A stretch of DNA of 64,000 nucleotides from Plantago ovata (GCA_028274465.1 CM051457.1:50624362-50688361), one strand, 5' to 3'; shown: positions 47,064-59,339, counted from the first letter of the stretch. Notes: generated by a model not told the origin, from the letters alone. Numbers and translations are program-made.

Positions 47064-49061
47064 ATGCCGCATACACGTTCTGCAGGAACACCGCTTGCTG
47101 ATTCAATTGCTGAGATCGATAGAGTCTACCACCAAAGAAGGCGACTACTTGAAAGGCGCGCACTAGAGGAAATAGAGGATACCGATTTCTCTGAATCTCT
47201 ACTCAGTCTTTTCAAGGAAATCGACGGAATGGCAGAAGCTAGACCAGTGAAGGCATGGGTTCAACCCACCAAGGATCGTATGAGGGGACCGGCGATTGTT
47301 CTTTCGTCTGCAACCCGAGATCTGGAGATCAAGAACCACGCATTCCAACAACTTCCGAGGTTCTATGGCTGATCAATGGAAGATGTGATGGGGTACTTGC
47401 ACGATATCGATGATTTCGTCAACCAACTCCCACGACCCGGAGCTGACATAACAACGGATGAGTTGAGGATGAAGGTTTTTGCTATGGGACTTGGCGACAG
47501 AGCCAAGTCATGGCTAAGTTCTGTACCAGCCGGCTCGCTGGACACTTGGGAAAAGGTTTTTTCAGCTTTCATATAGAAATACTTCCCTCACACCTTGACT
47601 ACCGCGCTAAAGTCGCAGATCACTGGATTGAAACAGGACTATGATGAGACCATCTACACCGCGTTCGAGAGGTTCCAAGATCTCACGGACAAGTTCCCTC
47701 ACCATGGTTTTGAACTTTCTGACTTAGTCCAACACTTCTACAATGGACTAACCTTCGAAAACCAACAAGTGGTGGATTTCCAATGCCGAGGCAATATTTG
47801 GGAGGAAACCGCAGAAGCCGTCTAGGCACTTTTCGAAAGGCTTGCTAAGGGTTCGCAGTTCAAGGACCCAAGAGCAATGGTTAGGAGACGTGGACCTGAA
47901 GCTCCACCAACTCAAGAAGCCCCTATGTACAGGGGGAATGGGGATCAATTCGAGTGCTTTACCAACGAATTGAAGTAAGTCCTCAAGAGCGCCACCGGAA
48001 CAACTGTTTCGAACGAGGTATGCCGAATATGCAAGAACTATGGGCATGGGGCTCATATGTGTAGATCGGAGCTGGCATACGATGATGGCAACTGGGCTCG
48101 AGGAGGCGAAGAAGAAGCCTTTGCTACGGAGTTTGGCACTCAAGAAGTTAGCTACGGACAAGACGGTAGGAATCCTCGAGGTAGATTTTGGAGAAGAGGA
48201 TACCGTAACAATCAAGGACATGCACCGGCTAACCAAGCTTATGGACCTAACCAAGACCGTAGTAGGATAAACTATGGTAATGATCATTGCGAAAACCCCG
48301 CTCCGAAAGAGCCACCGAAGTCGAAGTCGGCTCAACTGATGGAGAACTTGCAGAAGATGGTTGATCACACACAAAGTTTTGTCAAACGTTATGAAGAAGA
48401 TTCCGAGAAGACTAGGGCAAGGCTTGATAGGTTGGAAGAAAGCACTAGGCTTGCCCATCAGAGGATGCAAGAGTTGATCAACCGAGGAGCAAGTAGGGAA
48501 CAAGGCAAACTGCCTAGCAACACTGTGAAGTCGAATGCCATTACATTGGCTGGTGATGTACCTGACGAAATCACCATCAGGAAGGTCGTTAGGTGCGAGT
48601 GCTGCATGAAAGAAGAACTTCTACATGCTGAGGAAGAAGAGAAGGACCTTGGTTTTGACGCAAGTGATGAGGAGCAAGAGGATCCCGAACCACTCCCTAA
48701 AAGTTTCGATGTTAAGGTAGGGATTGGTGAGCTTGAAGATGTCCGTGCCACACTAGACACGGGATCCTACTCAAACATAATCCCTTTGAATGTGTTTGAA
48801 AAGAGCAACCTTGGAAAACTATCTGAGCAAAGGGCTATTGTGCAACTGGCGGATGGATCCTTTATGAGACCCGAGGGCGTTGTGAAAAATGTGTTGGTCA
48901 AGATTGGTGAAGCATCCATATACACCAATTTTGTAGTTATGCCGGCATCTGCACCTGGGACGGGGGATGTCATACTCTTAGGGCAAACGTTCTTGACCAA
49001 GCTACGCTCCGTGATGGACATCTATCAAAGAACTTGCACCATCAAAGTGGATGGCAAGCAA
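47064..49061 (+). pseudogene. Gag-protease of element B, main part
   Basis: MPHTRSAGTPLADSIAEIDRVYHQRR start, gag core, knuckle CRICKNYGHGAHMC, coiled coil, DTGSYSNIIPLNVFE protease site. Element H is inserted near the C-terminal end; the tail lies at 57483-57638. About four breaks besides H. Confidence 0.88.
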
Positions 49062-50317
49062 TGATGAACGCGCGGATGTCGTGCTCCGGATTCAGTCAAA
49101 TAAATTTGTAATTTAGCCAAAGGCAATCCACAACTACAATGAAAACCGTAGTGTAGCAGTAGAATGACTCGAGTGTCGTTCTCTCAGGACTATAACTAGC
49201 TTTATCTATTTAACAAGAGAATATAAAACAGCAGACAGATAGCAATAGGGGGTTCTAGCAGATAATGGAGATTGGTGATAGTGTGGTCCTTCTTAACATA
49301 ACGGGTCGATAATCATGCATAAATTCCTCGGTCTTGCATAGAGATCTTTGAATCAATCTAGTGTCCTGTTGCAAGTATTAAGCACTACGAAGATAATTTG
49401 GTCTGACTAGTCAATCACGTTTGTCCTAATGTGTTCCGTAATTATTCAACACTACGAAGATAATTGGTCTGATGGTCGACTAGTGTCCAATTGTGCATAA
49501 TAATCAATACAACATACGAGAATTTTGGTTACAACTGATCAACGAAATAAAGCAATGACACGGAGTATAATGCGCGATATAGCCATTAGCATGATTATCT
49601 TCCCTTCGCTAAGAATTCACATACTACCACCAATGATAAGTTTAGCTACTCATAATAGGCATGCAATCAACATAAATCATAGAAGAAAACATGTTGAAAG
49701 AATATAAAATAAGTAGAATAAAACTTTAAGATACAAAGTTACCGAAGGTTGTCAATCTCCGGATGATTGCGGTCCTACGAGCTCCAAACTGCTATGAAAA
49801 AGTATCCCCTAAGCTACAGAACTCCCAGGACAGGCCCCGGGAAGTTCCTACCTAAAACTATAGAGAGAGGTGAGAGAGAAGGTCTGGAAAGATATGATTT
49901 TCGGAGAGAAAACTGAGCACTATATATAGGCCCCGAATAAATCACGGGGCGGTTCGGCCCCCCGTCTTTTTTGCGGAATTCCGCGTTTTTCGACGCGGAT
50001 TTGGATTTCTTCACCTTTTCGGACTCGGTTTCTGACTTCTAGTGGCCTTCTAACCTCCAGATTCGACCCCTAGACTCCAAATCCTATCCGGAAACCTTCA
50101 GATACTCCAAATAGGCTTCTGGAACACCAATTCCTTGTCAACTTCAATATAATTGCCCAGAAATCCCCGAATTTCAACCAAAACCTGTAAAATAAAATCT
50201 AAAGAGAAACGTGACACTATTCTAATAAAATGTACTAAAATATAGCTAAATTAACATAGAGGATAGCTAAAATAGGTGAAAAAGACTCGAATGAAAGTGT
50301 AAAATACACATTCATCA
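49062..50317 (-). repeat. 3' LTR of element H
   Basis: 1256 bp, TGATGAACGCGCGG...ACACATTCATCA. The cassette near 49945-49962 is reduced compared with its partner. Confidence 0.93.
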
Positions 50318-51949
50318 AACTCCCCTAACCGAACCTTTGCTTGTCCTCAAGCAACTAAGCTAGACTCTAATACAAAAACATGCAAGACACAAATGAAGTT
50401 ACATGCAAAATAAAATGAACTAATCTACTGAATCTATCAAATAACATATGAACAAAAACCATATAAATCAAAGCATGGATATAGGTTGAAGAATACCTCG
50501 ATTGACTTATACACATCCACATAAGCACTTATGTCAAGACAAGATAGTCTCTCGTAACATTCTCTACCTGGACCTAGTCAGTGACGACGTAATGATGCAT
50601 GCTAAGATACGAATGGTTGCCCCGTGCCTATGAAACTGAGGACTTACTGCTGTTCCACCATGTTAAGACTTTCCCTCAAAAGAGGTCGAACCAGTACTGG
50701 CTCTCATCAAACGAAGGAGGGTTCCCTATAAAAGATAACACTCCCCTATTCTACCCATCTCTCAAGTAAAGTCTTAAGTATTTCACCACTTCCTGAATGG
50801 CAGGACGAGGGTGGTCTAGAACAGATGACACTCAAGACAAAAAGATAAACAATAGAAAATTACAACACGATTACGAATATTACAAAAATGGAAAATAACA
50901 CTCAACACTTTGCTAAACTGCTATTTGGCCCTCTTTTTGGGACCCTTCTTTGCTTTTTTTTTTTTGGGGTCTTCTCTTTTTTTTTTCTTTTTTTCTTCCA
51001 GATTGTTTTCTTTTTCTTCTTCTTTTTTTTTTCTGGAATTTTTTTCTTTTTTTTCGATTTTTTTTGTTTTTTGTTTTTTTAGCCAGCAGTAGCATAACAA
51101 AGAGAGAAACAAAAAGACTCACACGACTTCCCCAAACCTATTCGAAAGAATAGGTTGGAGTACAAAATTTACGCAAAGTGAAAAATAAACTCACGATACG
51201 AAAATGAAAAACAGAAACAAGTCTAATGATGGTGTAACCCCCTCCCCAAACCTATTTGGAAGAATAGGTTATAAACAAAGGATCACACAACCTCACACTA
51301 CCTCCTTCCTAGGCATTTAGCAATCTCAAAGCATGGTGAAGACTTGTTGACTCTTAGGTACATAATTACTCGGGAAAACAACCATAAGACCCTAACATGC
51401 ATCATCCTATTATAAAGGCCTTCGTGAACCGCAGTAGAGAAAACACCACTAAGTGATGTTGAGACTACCTAGCTCAACTAAGTGCAATACATAAATGTGA
51501 CAAGCCAAGCAAGAAAAACCTCAAACAAATTCATAGAGATGAAGCATACGATTAATGGCACAGTTGGTTGATCTACCCAATAAAAAAGTTCAAAAAATTC
51601 GGCAATAAACTCCATAAAAAACATGCAAGACTATCCTAGGATGAATGTAGTGAATGCAACCTAAAAAATCTAAGAAAGCGGTAAACGTGCAAATGCAAAT
51701 GCAGACGGATAAAGCATGCGAGGTACTATACTCATCCTACCAATACCAAGTTCAAAACTAACAACATCGGATCACTTAAATCCTATCCCCCCTCATGAAA
51801 TTAACGCTAGTCCCTAGCAGTAAGAAAATGAGGAATTAAGATGTGATACTAGATGTTACCCCATGGTTTGGCCTCGGTCGGCTGAGTATGCTGCTTGTGG
51901 GTTATTGGGCCTCCTCTGTGAGCTTTATAGGGTGTCATTAGGTCTTCAG
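50318..51949 (-). other. Element H 3' untranslated region
   Basis: No gene. Polypurine tract and its hairpin adjoin the LTR. T-rich tract at 50925-51085, and AACCTATTC/GAATAGGTT hairpins at 51135-51156 and near 51250. Confidence 0.8.
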
Positions 51950-52785
51950 GTAGGTGCGGTAGTTCCATTTATAGGTTGGACAGGAACAACTCCTCTATCA
52001 GAATAATCATTGCCCGTATGGCCTTCATTGTCACTACTGTCACGCACATCCTCACTAGTAGAGTTGTAGTGGCAGGTAGAATTCTCAAGAGTAGCCGCCG
52101 CTGTTATGGAATCCTCCATCCTGGAGCCCTCCAATAGGATGTGAACTGTTGAAGGGGAAAGGGCAGTGGTATCAGGACCTCCCCCTCCAACGTTTTACAC
52201 CTCGAGAAGGTTTCAGTAAGCTGCTTGGATACTTAGAAGTCTTCTACTTTTTTTTTACCCTCTTCCTTACCGGGAGGGCACTCTTCTGGCCGGAACCTCC
52301 CGTCCGGCCCGGAAATCGAGAAAAAGAAGGCCCTTTTTCTCCAATTTTGTCCACATTCTCTACCGTGGATCCGACCGATGTCTATATGATGCTCACTTTA
52401 GAGGCAGACAAGGGGCACCCCAACAAGGTGCTGGGTACCCATGTCATTACGTTTTGGAACCAAGCTAGCGCTTCGGGACCTTCGAGCAACTTCGGACTCA
52501 AGTTCGAATCCGCTGCGGCAAGACTGTCCCGGTGCCTTCCTATTCACTCGAACTCTGCAGTCCTCGTGATGGAGTGATAACGTAATAGTGGTTTCTGTCC
52601 CTTCGGTGGTGCATGAATAGGCATAGGAGTCCTTACTCCAGGTATACTCTAGCTCCTCCTCGTGGATAATCCACGACGTTGTTGCAAAACCCCTTGGCTC
52701 GAACGCACTTCTAGCGAGGTCACCTTCCTTGACATGGTTCTTCACAGCAATCATACGGGAATGCTCCTTTCCCTTGGTATGGTAC
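51950..52785 (-). pseudogene. Second-ORF remnant of element H
   Basis: Keeps AFEPRGFATTSWIIHEEE, SYAYSCTTEGTETTI and LVPKRNDMGTQHLVGVPLVCL in order. Nearest to the G version and diverged from C and D, so there are two second-ORF subtypes under one LTR family. Several breaks. Confidence 0.7.
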
Positions 52786-53327
52786 CTACAAATAGTTGTT
52801 AGCACCTCGTACGACACAAAACTGACTCAAAATACATACTAGAGTAAAAGCGAAACACACAAGTGATAAAATCGACAATTGAACTCCCCAAACCGCAATG
52901 TCTAGCCTAGCTTCTTCATCATGCAACATACCAACGAAACTACTTCATGCAATACATCACATCATGCTCTTACTAGACAACCAATATCCTTGATAACAAG
53001 GCTCAATTCATACCATAGCAGCGAAAAATCCAATCATCATAAATCTTCATACTTAACAATTAAGCATTCTATCGTCAAATCTACCAACATTACATCAATA
53101 AACACATCCATATGCTAGAAATCAAAGATAAAGACATAATGCATAACAAGATATATCATCTAATAGCAAAATACCCAAATCAACAATTCAAGCAAAATTG
53201 AGCATGCAATTGATAGTAAATAACATGTCTAATCACACAAACAACATACCCATGCATCAAATAAGCATAATTGAAGCTCAAATTAGAAAACCCCCAAATT
53301 CGAAAATTAGGGTTCGAAGGATGATAC
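52786..53327 (-). other. Putative 5'-UTR intron of element H
   Basis: Donor GATCTGAG|GTATCA at 53327, acceptor ATTTGTAG| at 52786, 542 nt. Confidence 0.6.
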
Positions 53328-53557
53328 CTCAGATCTGTAAATCTAACGCATAAGGATGAAATCTGATCGGATAGGATGATAGATCATGTAATAGGCTTCG
53401 AATTAAGCTAAAGAACACTCAATTTGGTCAAGAAATGAAGAAGTTATGAAGATTTAAAGATGAAATCGCGTTTTTCGGGTTTTTTGGGAGGATGAATGAA
53501 GAAGAATGAAGAAAATGAGGTTTTGGGGAAGAAATCCGCGTTTTTGAAGTTCTGGGA

Positions 53558-53638
53558 CCGTGGGGCGGTTCGCACCTCATGCGGGCGGTTCGCCCCACAC
53601 GGGGCGGTTCGCCCCGTGCTCCCCGAAGCGGGGAGACG
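53558..53638. repeat. Internal inverted-repeat cassette, element H
   Basis: GGGGCGGTTCGC-type units, including GGGGCGGTTCGCCCC, then CCCCGAAGCGGGG. It begins about 231 bp upstream of the donor at 53327. Confidence 0.85.
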
Positions 53639-53878
53639 GTTCCCGACGTCAGAAAATGCGGTTTTAATCCCTGAAACCAATTTTTTCAAAAAACCACTCG
53701 AAAAATCTCACTCAAACAAAAGCACATACGACACACACATGAACAAATTCGCATACGAGAAGCAAATAGTTCAAGAATGAATGCATGCAGAAAAGCAGTA
53801 AAGAAAGCGATAAAAATTCCGGGTAGTCTCCCGGATAGCGTCATTGTTTAAAGTCTTTGACTCGACTCCTGTCTGCGC

Positions 53879-56032
53879 CTATCTCCTCTTTTTGCGGGTA
53901 CTAGGCTTCCCCTTCATTGATCTCCTCTTCATGCCACGAACCTGTGAATAAGAAAGAATATAGGCTGTAAGACCACAGTAGTGAGTAGTAATATCAGGCG
54001 GTTCTGGTGGATCTGGTATGGCTTGCAATGCGTGTCGCTTGCCATCCACTTCGATGGTGCAAGTTCATTGATAGATGTCCATCACGGAGCGTAGCTTGGT
54101 CAAGAATGTTTGCCCTAAGAGTATGACATCCCCCGTCCTAGGTGCAGATGTCGGCATAACTACGAAATTGGTGTATATAGATGCTGCACCAATCTTGACC
54201 AACACATATTTCACAACGCCCTCGGGTCTCATAAAGAAGCCATCCTCCAGTTGCACAATAGCCCTTTGCTCAGATAGTTTCCCAATGTTGCTCTTCTCGA
54301 AAACATTCAAAGGGAGCACATTAGAGTAGGATCCTGTGTCCAGTGTGGCTCGGACATCTTCAAGCTCCCCAATCCCGACCTTAACATCGAAACTTTGAGG
54401 GAGTGGCTCGGGGTCCTCTTGCTCCTCTTCTCTCTTGTTAGTACCAAGGTCCTTTTCTTCTTCTTCGGCTTGTGGGGGCAGTTCCCTCTTGCAACTCTCG
54501 CACTTAGCAACCTTCTTGATGGTGATTTCAACAGGTAGATCACCCACTGAGTTAATGGACAACGACTTCTCAGTGTTGCTGGGCAGTTTGCCTTGCTCCC
54601 TACTTGCTCCTTGGTCGATCAACTCTTGCATCTTTTGATGGGCAAGTCTAGTGCTCTCTTCCAACCTATCGAGCATTGCCCTAGTCTTCTCAGAATCTTC
54701 TTCATAACGTTTGAGAAAACTTTGTGTGTGATCGACCATCTTTTGCAAGTTCTCCATCAGTTGAGCCGACTTCGACTTCGGTGGCTCTTTCGGAGCGGGG
54801 TTTTCGCAGTGGTTATTACCATAGTTTAGCCTACTACGGTCTTGGTTAGGTCCATAAGTTTGGTTAGCCGGTGCATATCCTTGATTGTTGCGGTATCCTC
54901 TTCTCCAGAATCCACCTCGAGGATTCCTACCGTCTTGTCCGTAGCTAACTTCTTGAGTACCAAACTCCGTAGCAAAGGCTTCTTCTTCGCCTCCTCGAGC
55001 CCAGTTGCCATCATCGTATGCCAGCTCCGATCTACACATATCTGCCCCATGCCCATAGTTCTTGCATATTCGGCATACTTCGTTCGAAACAGTTGTCCCG
55101 GTGGCGCTCTTGAGAACTTGCTTCAATTCGTTGGTAAAGCACTCGAATTGATCCCCATTCCCCCTGTATATAGGGGCTTCTTGAGTCGGGTGAGCTTCAG
55201 GTTCACGCCTCCTAACCATTGCTCTTGGGTCCTTGAACTGTGAACCCTTAGCAAGCCTTTCGAAAATAGCCCAGACGGCTTCTGCGGTTTCCTCCCAAAT
55301 ATTGCCTCGGCATTGGAAATCCACCACTTGTTGGTTCTCGAAGGTTAGTCCATTGTAGAAGTATTGGACTAAGTCGGAAAGTTCAAAACCATGGTGACGG
55401 CACTTGTTCGTGAGATCTTGGAACCTCTCAAACGCGGTGTAGATGGTCTCATCATAGTCCAGCTTGAATCCAGTGATCTGTGCCTTTAGCGTGGTAGTCA
55501 AGGTGTGAGGGAAGTATTTCTCCATGAAAGCTGAAAAAACCTTTTCCCAAGTGTCCAGCGAGCCGGTTGGTAGAGAACTCAGCCATGACTTGGCTCTGTC
55601 GCCAACTCCCATAGCAAAAACCTTCATCCTCAACTCATCCGTTGTTATGTCAGCTCCGGGTCGTGGGAGTTGGTTGACGAAATCATCGATATCGTGCAAG
55701 TACCCCATCACATCTTCCCTTGATAAGCCATAGAACCTCGGAAGTTGTTGGAATGCGTGGTTCTTGATCTCTAGATCTCAGGATGCAGACGAAAGAACAA
55801 TCGCCGGTCCCCTCATACGATCCTTGGTGGGTTGAACCCATGCCTTTAGTGGTCTAGCTTCTGCCATTCCGTCGATTTCCTTGAAAAGACTGAGTAGAGA
55901 TTCAGAAAAATCGGTTTCCTCTATTTCCTCTAGTGTGCGCCTTTCAAGTAGTCGCCTTCTTTGGTGGTAGACTCTATCGATCTCAGCAATTGAATCAGCA
56001 AGCAGTGTTCCTGCAGAACGTGTATACGGCAT
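53879..56032 (-). pseudogene. Gag-protease of element H
   Basis: ATG at 56032 (MPYTRSAGTLLADSIAEIDRVYHQRR); gag core, knuckle CRICKNYGHGADMC, coiled coil, DTGSYSNVLPLNVFE and basic tail. The longest uninterrupted stretch covers gag core through protease. About three breaks overall. Confidence 0.9.
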
Positions 56033-56179
56033 ACACTATCTGTAACAGACTAGGAAAGGTGATTAAAAACAAACTAGGAAAGCAGTATCAGAGAGAGATT
56101 AAAAAGGAAAACTAAAACTAATAGAATTAGGAATCTAAAGCTGTAAATATAAACAAATTAAACAGAAAAAGGAGTATAG

Positions 56180-56197
56180 TCCCCGGCAGCGGCGCCA
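56180..56197 (-). promoter_or_regulatory. Primer-binding site, tRNA-Asp type (element H)
   Basis: Minus strand TGGCGCCGCTGCCGGGGA, one mismatch from the other copies. Confidence 0.9.
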
Positions 56198-56200
56198 ATT

Positions 56201-57477
56201 TGATGAATGTGCGGATGTCGTGCTCCGGATTCAGTCAAATAAATTTTTAATTTAGCCAAAGGCAATCCACAACTACAACGAAAATCGTAGTGTAGCAGTA
56301 GAATGACTCGAGTGTCGTTCTCTCAGGACTATAACTAGCTTTATCTATTTAACAAGAGAATATAAAATAGCAGACAGATAGCAATAGGGGGTTTCTAGCA
56401 GATAATGGAGATTGGTGATAGTATGGTCCTTCTTAACATAACGGGTCGATAATCATGCATAAATTCCTCGGTCTTGCATAGAGATCTTTGAATCAATCTA
56501 GTGTCCTGTTGCAAGTATTAAGCACTACGAAGATAATTTGGTCTGACTAGTCAATCACGATTGTCCTATTGTGTTCCGTAATTATTCAACACTACGAAGA
56601 TAATTGGTCTGATGGTCGACTAGTGTCCAATTGTGCATAATAATCAATACAACATACGAGAATTTTGGTTACAACTGATCAACGAAATAAAGCAATGACA
56701 CGGAGTATAATGCGCGATATAGCCATTAGCATGATTATCTTCCCTTCGCTAAGAATTCACATACTACCACCAATGATAAGTTTAGCTACTCATAATAGGC
56801 ATGCAATCAACAGAAATCATATAAGAAAACATGTTGAAAGAATATAAAATAAGTAGAATAAAACTGTAAGATACAAAGTTACCGAAGGTTGTCAACCTCC
56901 GGATGATTGCGGTCCTACGAGCTCCAAACTGCTATGAAAAAGTATCCCCTAAGCTACAGAACTCCCAGGACAGGCCCCGGGAAGTTCCTACCTAAAACTA
57001 TAGAGAGAGGTGAGAGAGAAGGTCTGGAAAGATATGATTTTCGGAGAGAAAACTGAGCACTATATATAGGCCCCGAATAAATCACGGGGCGGTTCGCCGC
57101 AGGTTGGGGCGGGTCGCCCCCCCGTCTTTTTCGTGGAATTCCGCGTTTTTCGACGCGGATTTGGATTTCTTCACCTTTTCGGACTCGGTTTCTGACTTCT
57201 AGCGGCCTTCTAACCTCCAGATTCGACCCCTAGACTCCATATCCTATCCGGAAACCTTCAGACACTCCAAATAGGCTTCTGGAACACCAATTCCTTGTCA
57301 ACTTCAATATAATTGCCCAGAAATCCCCGAATTTCAACCAAAACCTGTAAAATAAAATCTAAAGGGAAACGTGACACTATTCTAATAAAATGTACTAAAA
57401 TATAGCTAAATTAACATATAGGATAGCTAAAATAGGTGAAAAAGACTCGAATGAAAGTGTAAAATACACATTCATCA
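56201..57477 (-). repeat. 5' LTR of element H
   Basis: 1277 bp. Cassette at 57083-57121 beside TATATATA (near 57061). Confidence 0.93.
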
Positions 57478-57482
57478 AGCAA

Positions 57483-57638
57483 CACGTGTTGCAAGCCATA
57501 CCTGATCCACCGGAACCGCCTGATATTACTACTCACTACTGTGGTCTTGCAACCTATATTCTTTCTTATTCACAGGTTCGTGGCATGGAAAGGAGATCAA
57601 TGAAGGGGAAGCCTAGTACCCGCAAAAAGAAGAGATAG
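57483..57638 (+). pseudogene. Gag-protease C-terminal end, element B
   Basis: Continues B after H: VLQAIPDPPEPPD, YCGLATYILSYSQVRGMERRSMKGKPSTRKKKR-like tail, then the GGGAGGCAACCCGG block near 57684. Confidence 0.88.
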
Positions 57639-57934
57639 GCGCAGACAGGAGTCGAGTCAAAGACTTTAAACAATGACGCTATCCGGGAGGCAACCCGGAA
57701 TTTTTATCGCTTTCTTTACTTCTTTTTTGCATGCATTCATCCTTGAACTATTTGCTTCTCGTATGCGATTGTTCATGTCTGTGTCGTATGTGCTTTTGTT
57801 TGAGTGAGATTTTTCGAGTGGTTTTTTGAAAAAATCGATTTCGGGGATTGAAACCGCAATTTTTGACGACAGGAACCGTCTCCCCGCATCGGGGAGCACG
57901 GGGCGAACCTCCCCACGTGGGGGGCGAACCGCCC
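57639..57934 (+). other. Leader of element B with truncated cassette
   Basis: No gene. Contains TTTTTCGAGTGGTTTTTT-type conserved leader sequence and an inverted-repeat cassette from about 57877. Element F is inserted inside a GGGGCG...CGCCC unit. Confidence 0.8.
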
Positions 57935-59339
57935 TGATGATGTCGTTTTTCACCAATTAAATTTGTTTTAAAAGCCTAAGAACACTTATCACTACACAAA
58001 CTAGAGTGCAATGGCAAGTTCTCCCCGAGTGTCGTTCTCTCGGGACCTAACGTGGCTTTGCTTGAGGTTTTTGCAAGTAATTTCAGTCAACGAGTTCAAA
58101 TGTTGAAAGAATCATTTCCTTTGAACAATAGCAACGAGAAATCAGATTGTTGTAAACAAGTTTGGAAAACGGTTGGTGGTAGAAATCAAATACACATGCA
58201 TGGGTTACGTATATGCTCACAAGTTCAGTGCGTAGAACCTTCGATCAAGTCTGCTAAGCAACTCGTATAGGCAAATTTAAGACACACATCATGAAAGATC
58301 ACTATCAATACTTTAGAGGTGCTTGTCACCAACACCATTTATCTAGCATGCTGCAAATCTCTAACATACAATCCTATAGCTTTCATTGACCAAGAGTTTG
58401 TCACTATACTCAATTCGAATATGTTTTATAGGCAACTAAGAATCATATGAAGGGATTTGCAGCAAGATTGAATCACAATCTCATGTAAGTATAAACATAA
58501 CCCATAGCATGCATATTCTACATTCTACCACCAACACAAAAGATTTAGCTACTCATATTCATCAACATAGACATCAATTCATGTGAATAATAATCAGAAT
58601 ACATCATATCAAACTACAAGACAAGAGAGTGATACAAGTTACCACCAAAGCTGTCACTAATCGGTGGAAATCAAAGAAAACCTCTCCGTAGATGATTACA
58701 AAGGATGAATCCCAATCAAAACCTTGAAACCCAAGCTAAAATACAAAGTAATCTGAATATTCTCTGAGTTTTGGGGCTTAGGAGCTCTCCAAAACAAAGT
58801 TACAGTTCAAAAGATATTCAAAAAATGATCAAAGATCAGATCTAAGAAGGAAAATCCGAAAACGTAACCGTTGCCAAGCGGACCACTTGGAGAAGCCAAG
58901 CGGAGCGCTTGGCAAGCGAAGCGCTTCAAGCACTCCAAGCGCTTCGCTTGGCTTTTGTGCCAAAGCTCCTGGAAATTGAAGCGGAGCGCTTCACTATTCC
59001 AGGCGCTTAGCTTGGCTCCTGGGCAGATTTTTGTCTTCAAACTCAATCTTTTTGCCCTCGCATGGCCCTCGGGTGCCTTGGACTCATCCTTCTCGATGCT
59101 TATTGATACTCAAACACTTACGAACAAGCCACGGAGATTGAGGAACTTCAACGGGGCCATGTTTTTCATCAAAAAGGCTCGTTTTTAGCTCCAAAAACGC
59201 CGTTTCGTACCTAAGTGCCTGAAAATGCAGAAAACACAAAACGTGACACTATTCTACAAAACTAACCAAAAAACAAGGCTAGAAGATAGAAAAAGAAGGT
59301 AAAAAAGACAAGATGAACGCGTCAAAAATACGTTCATCA
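57935..59339 (-). repeat. 3' LTR of element F
   Basis: 1405 bp. It shares the TGATGA/TCATCA ends and a TTTTGGACACGTTTGT-like U3 theme with the main family. The cassette at 58873-59026 uses CCAAGCG/CGCTTGG arms and starts about 310 bp from the sense-strand LTR start, close to the 350 bp seen in E and H. I do not see a clear TATATATA beside it. Confidence 0.88.
58873..59026. repeat. U3 inverted-repeat cassette, element F
   Basis: Several AAGCG-N3-CGCTT units, including the perfect-armed CCAAGCGGAGCGCTTGG (58896-58912). Confidence 0.85.

Larger units (their letters stand above)
49062..57477 (-). mobile_element. Element H: Athila-like non-autonomous element, both LTRs
   Basis: 8416 bp with perfect AGCAA duplications (49057-49061, 57478-57482). 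5' LTR 56201-57477, primer site 56180-56197, gag-protease 53879-56032, cassette 53558-53638, intron 52786-53327, second-ORF remnant about 51950-52785, pyrimidine/purine tract, polypurine tract, 3' LTR 49062-50317. The 5.9-kb interior has no RT, RNase H or integrase. By eye the LTRs differ by about 1.6% plus a small indel in the cassette, roughly 0.6 million years at 1.3e-8. The clearest uninterrupted example of the family. Several coding breaks. Confidence 0.94.
42984..57934 (+). mobile_element. Element B: Athila-like element, 5' part, hosting a solo LTR and element H
   Basis: 5' LTR (42984-44095 and 46681-46893, split by a solo LTR), tRNA-Asp primer site (46897-46914), gag-protease (47064-49061 and 57483-57638, split by H), leader and the start of an internal inverted-repeat cassette, where element F cuts it at 57934. 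Inserted in the gag of element C. The rest of B should lie right of the window. Three insertions and about four coding breaks. Confidence 0.9.

Noticed and set aside
7575-56847. Recurrent small reading frame beginning MRDIAISM in many LTRs
   Set aside because: It is antisense to the LTR, varies in length and is conserved only as far as the LTR DNA is conserved. No start context or codon bias supports a protein.
57639-58000. A host gene fragment between elements B and F
   Set aside because: The sequence matches the leader regions of C, D, G and H, so it is element B, not host DNA.
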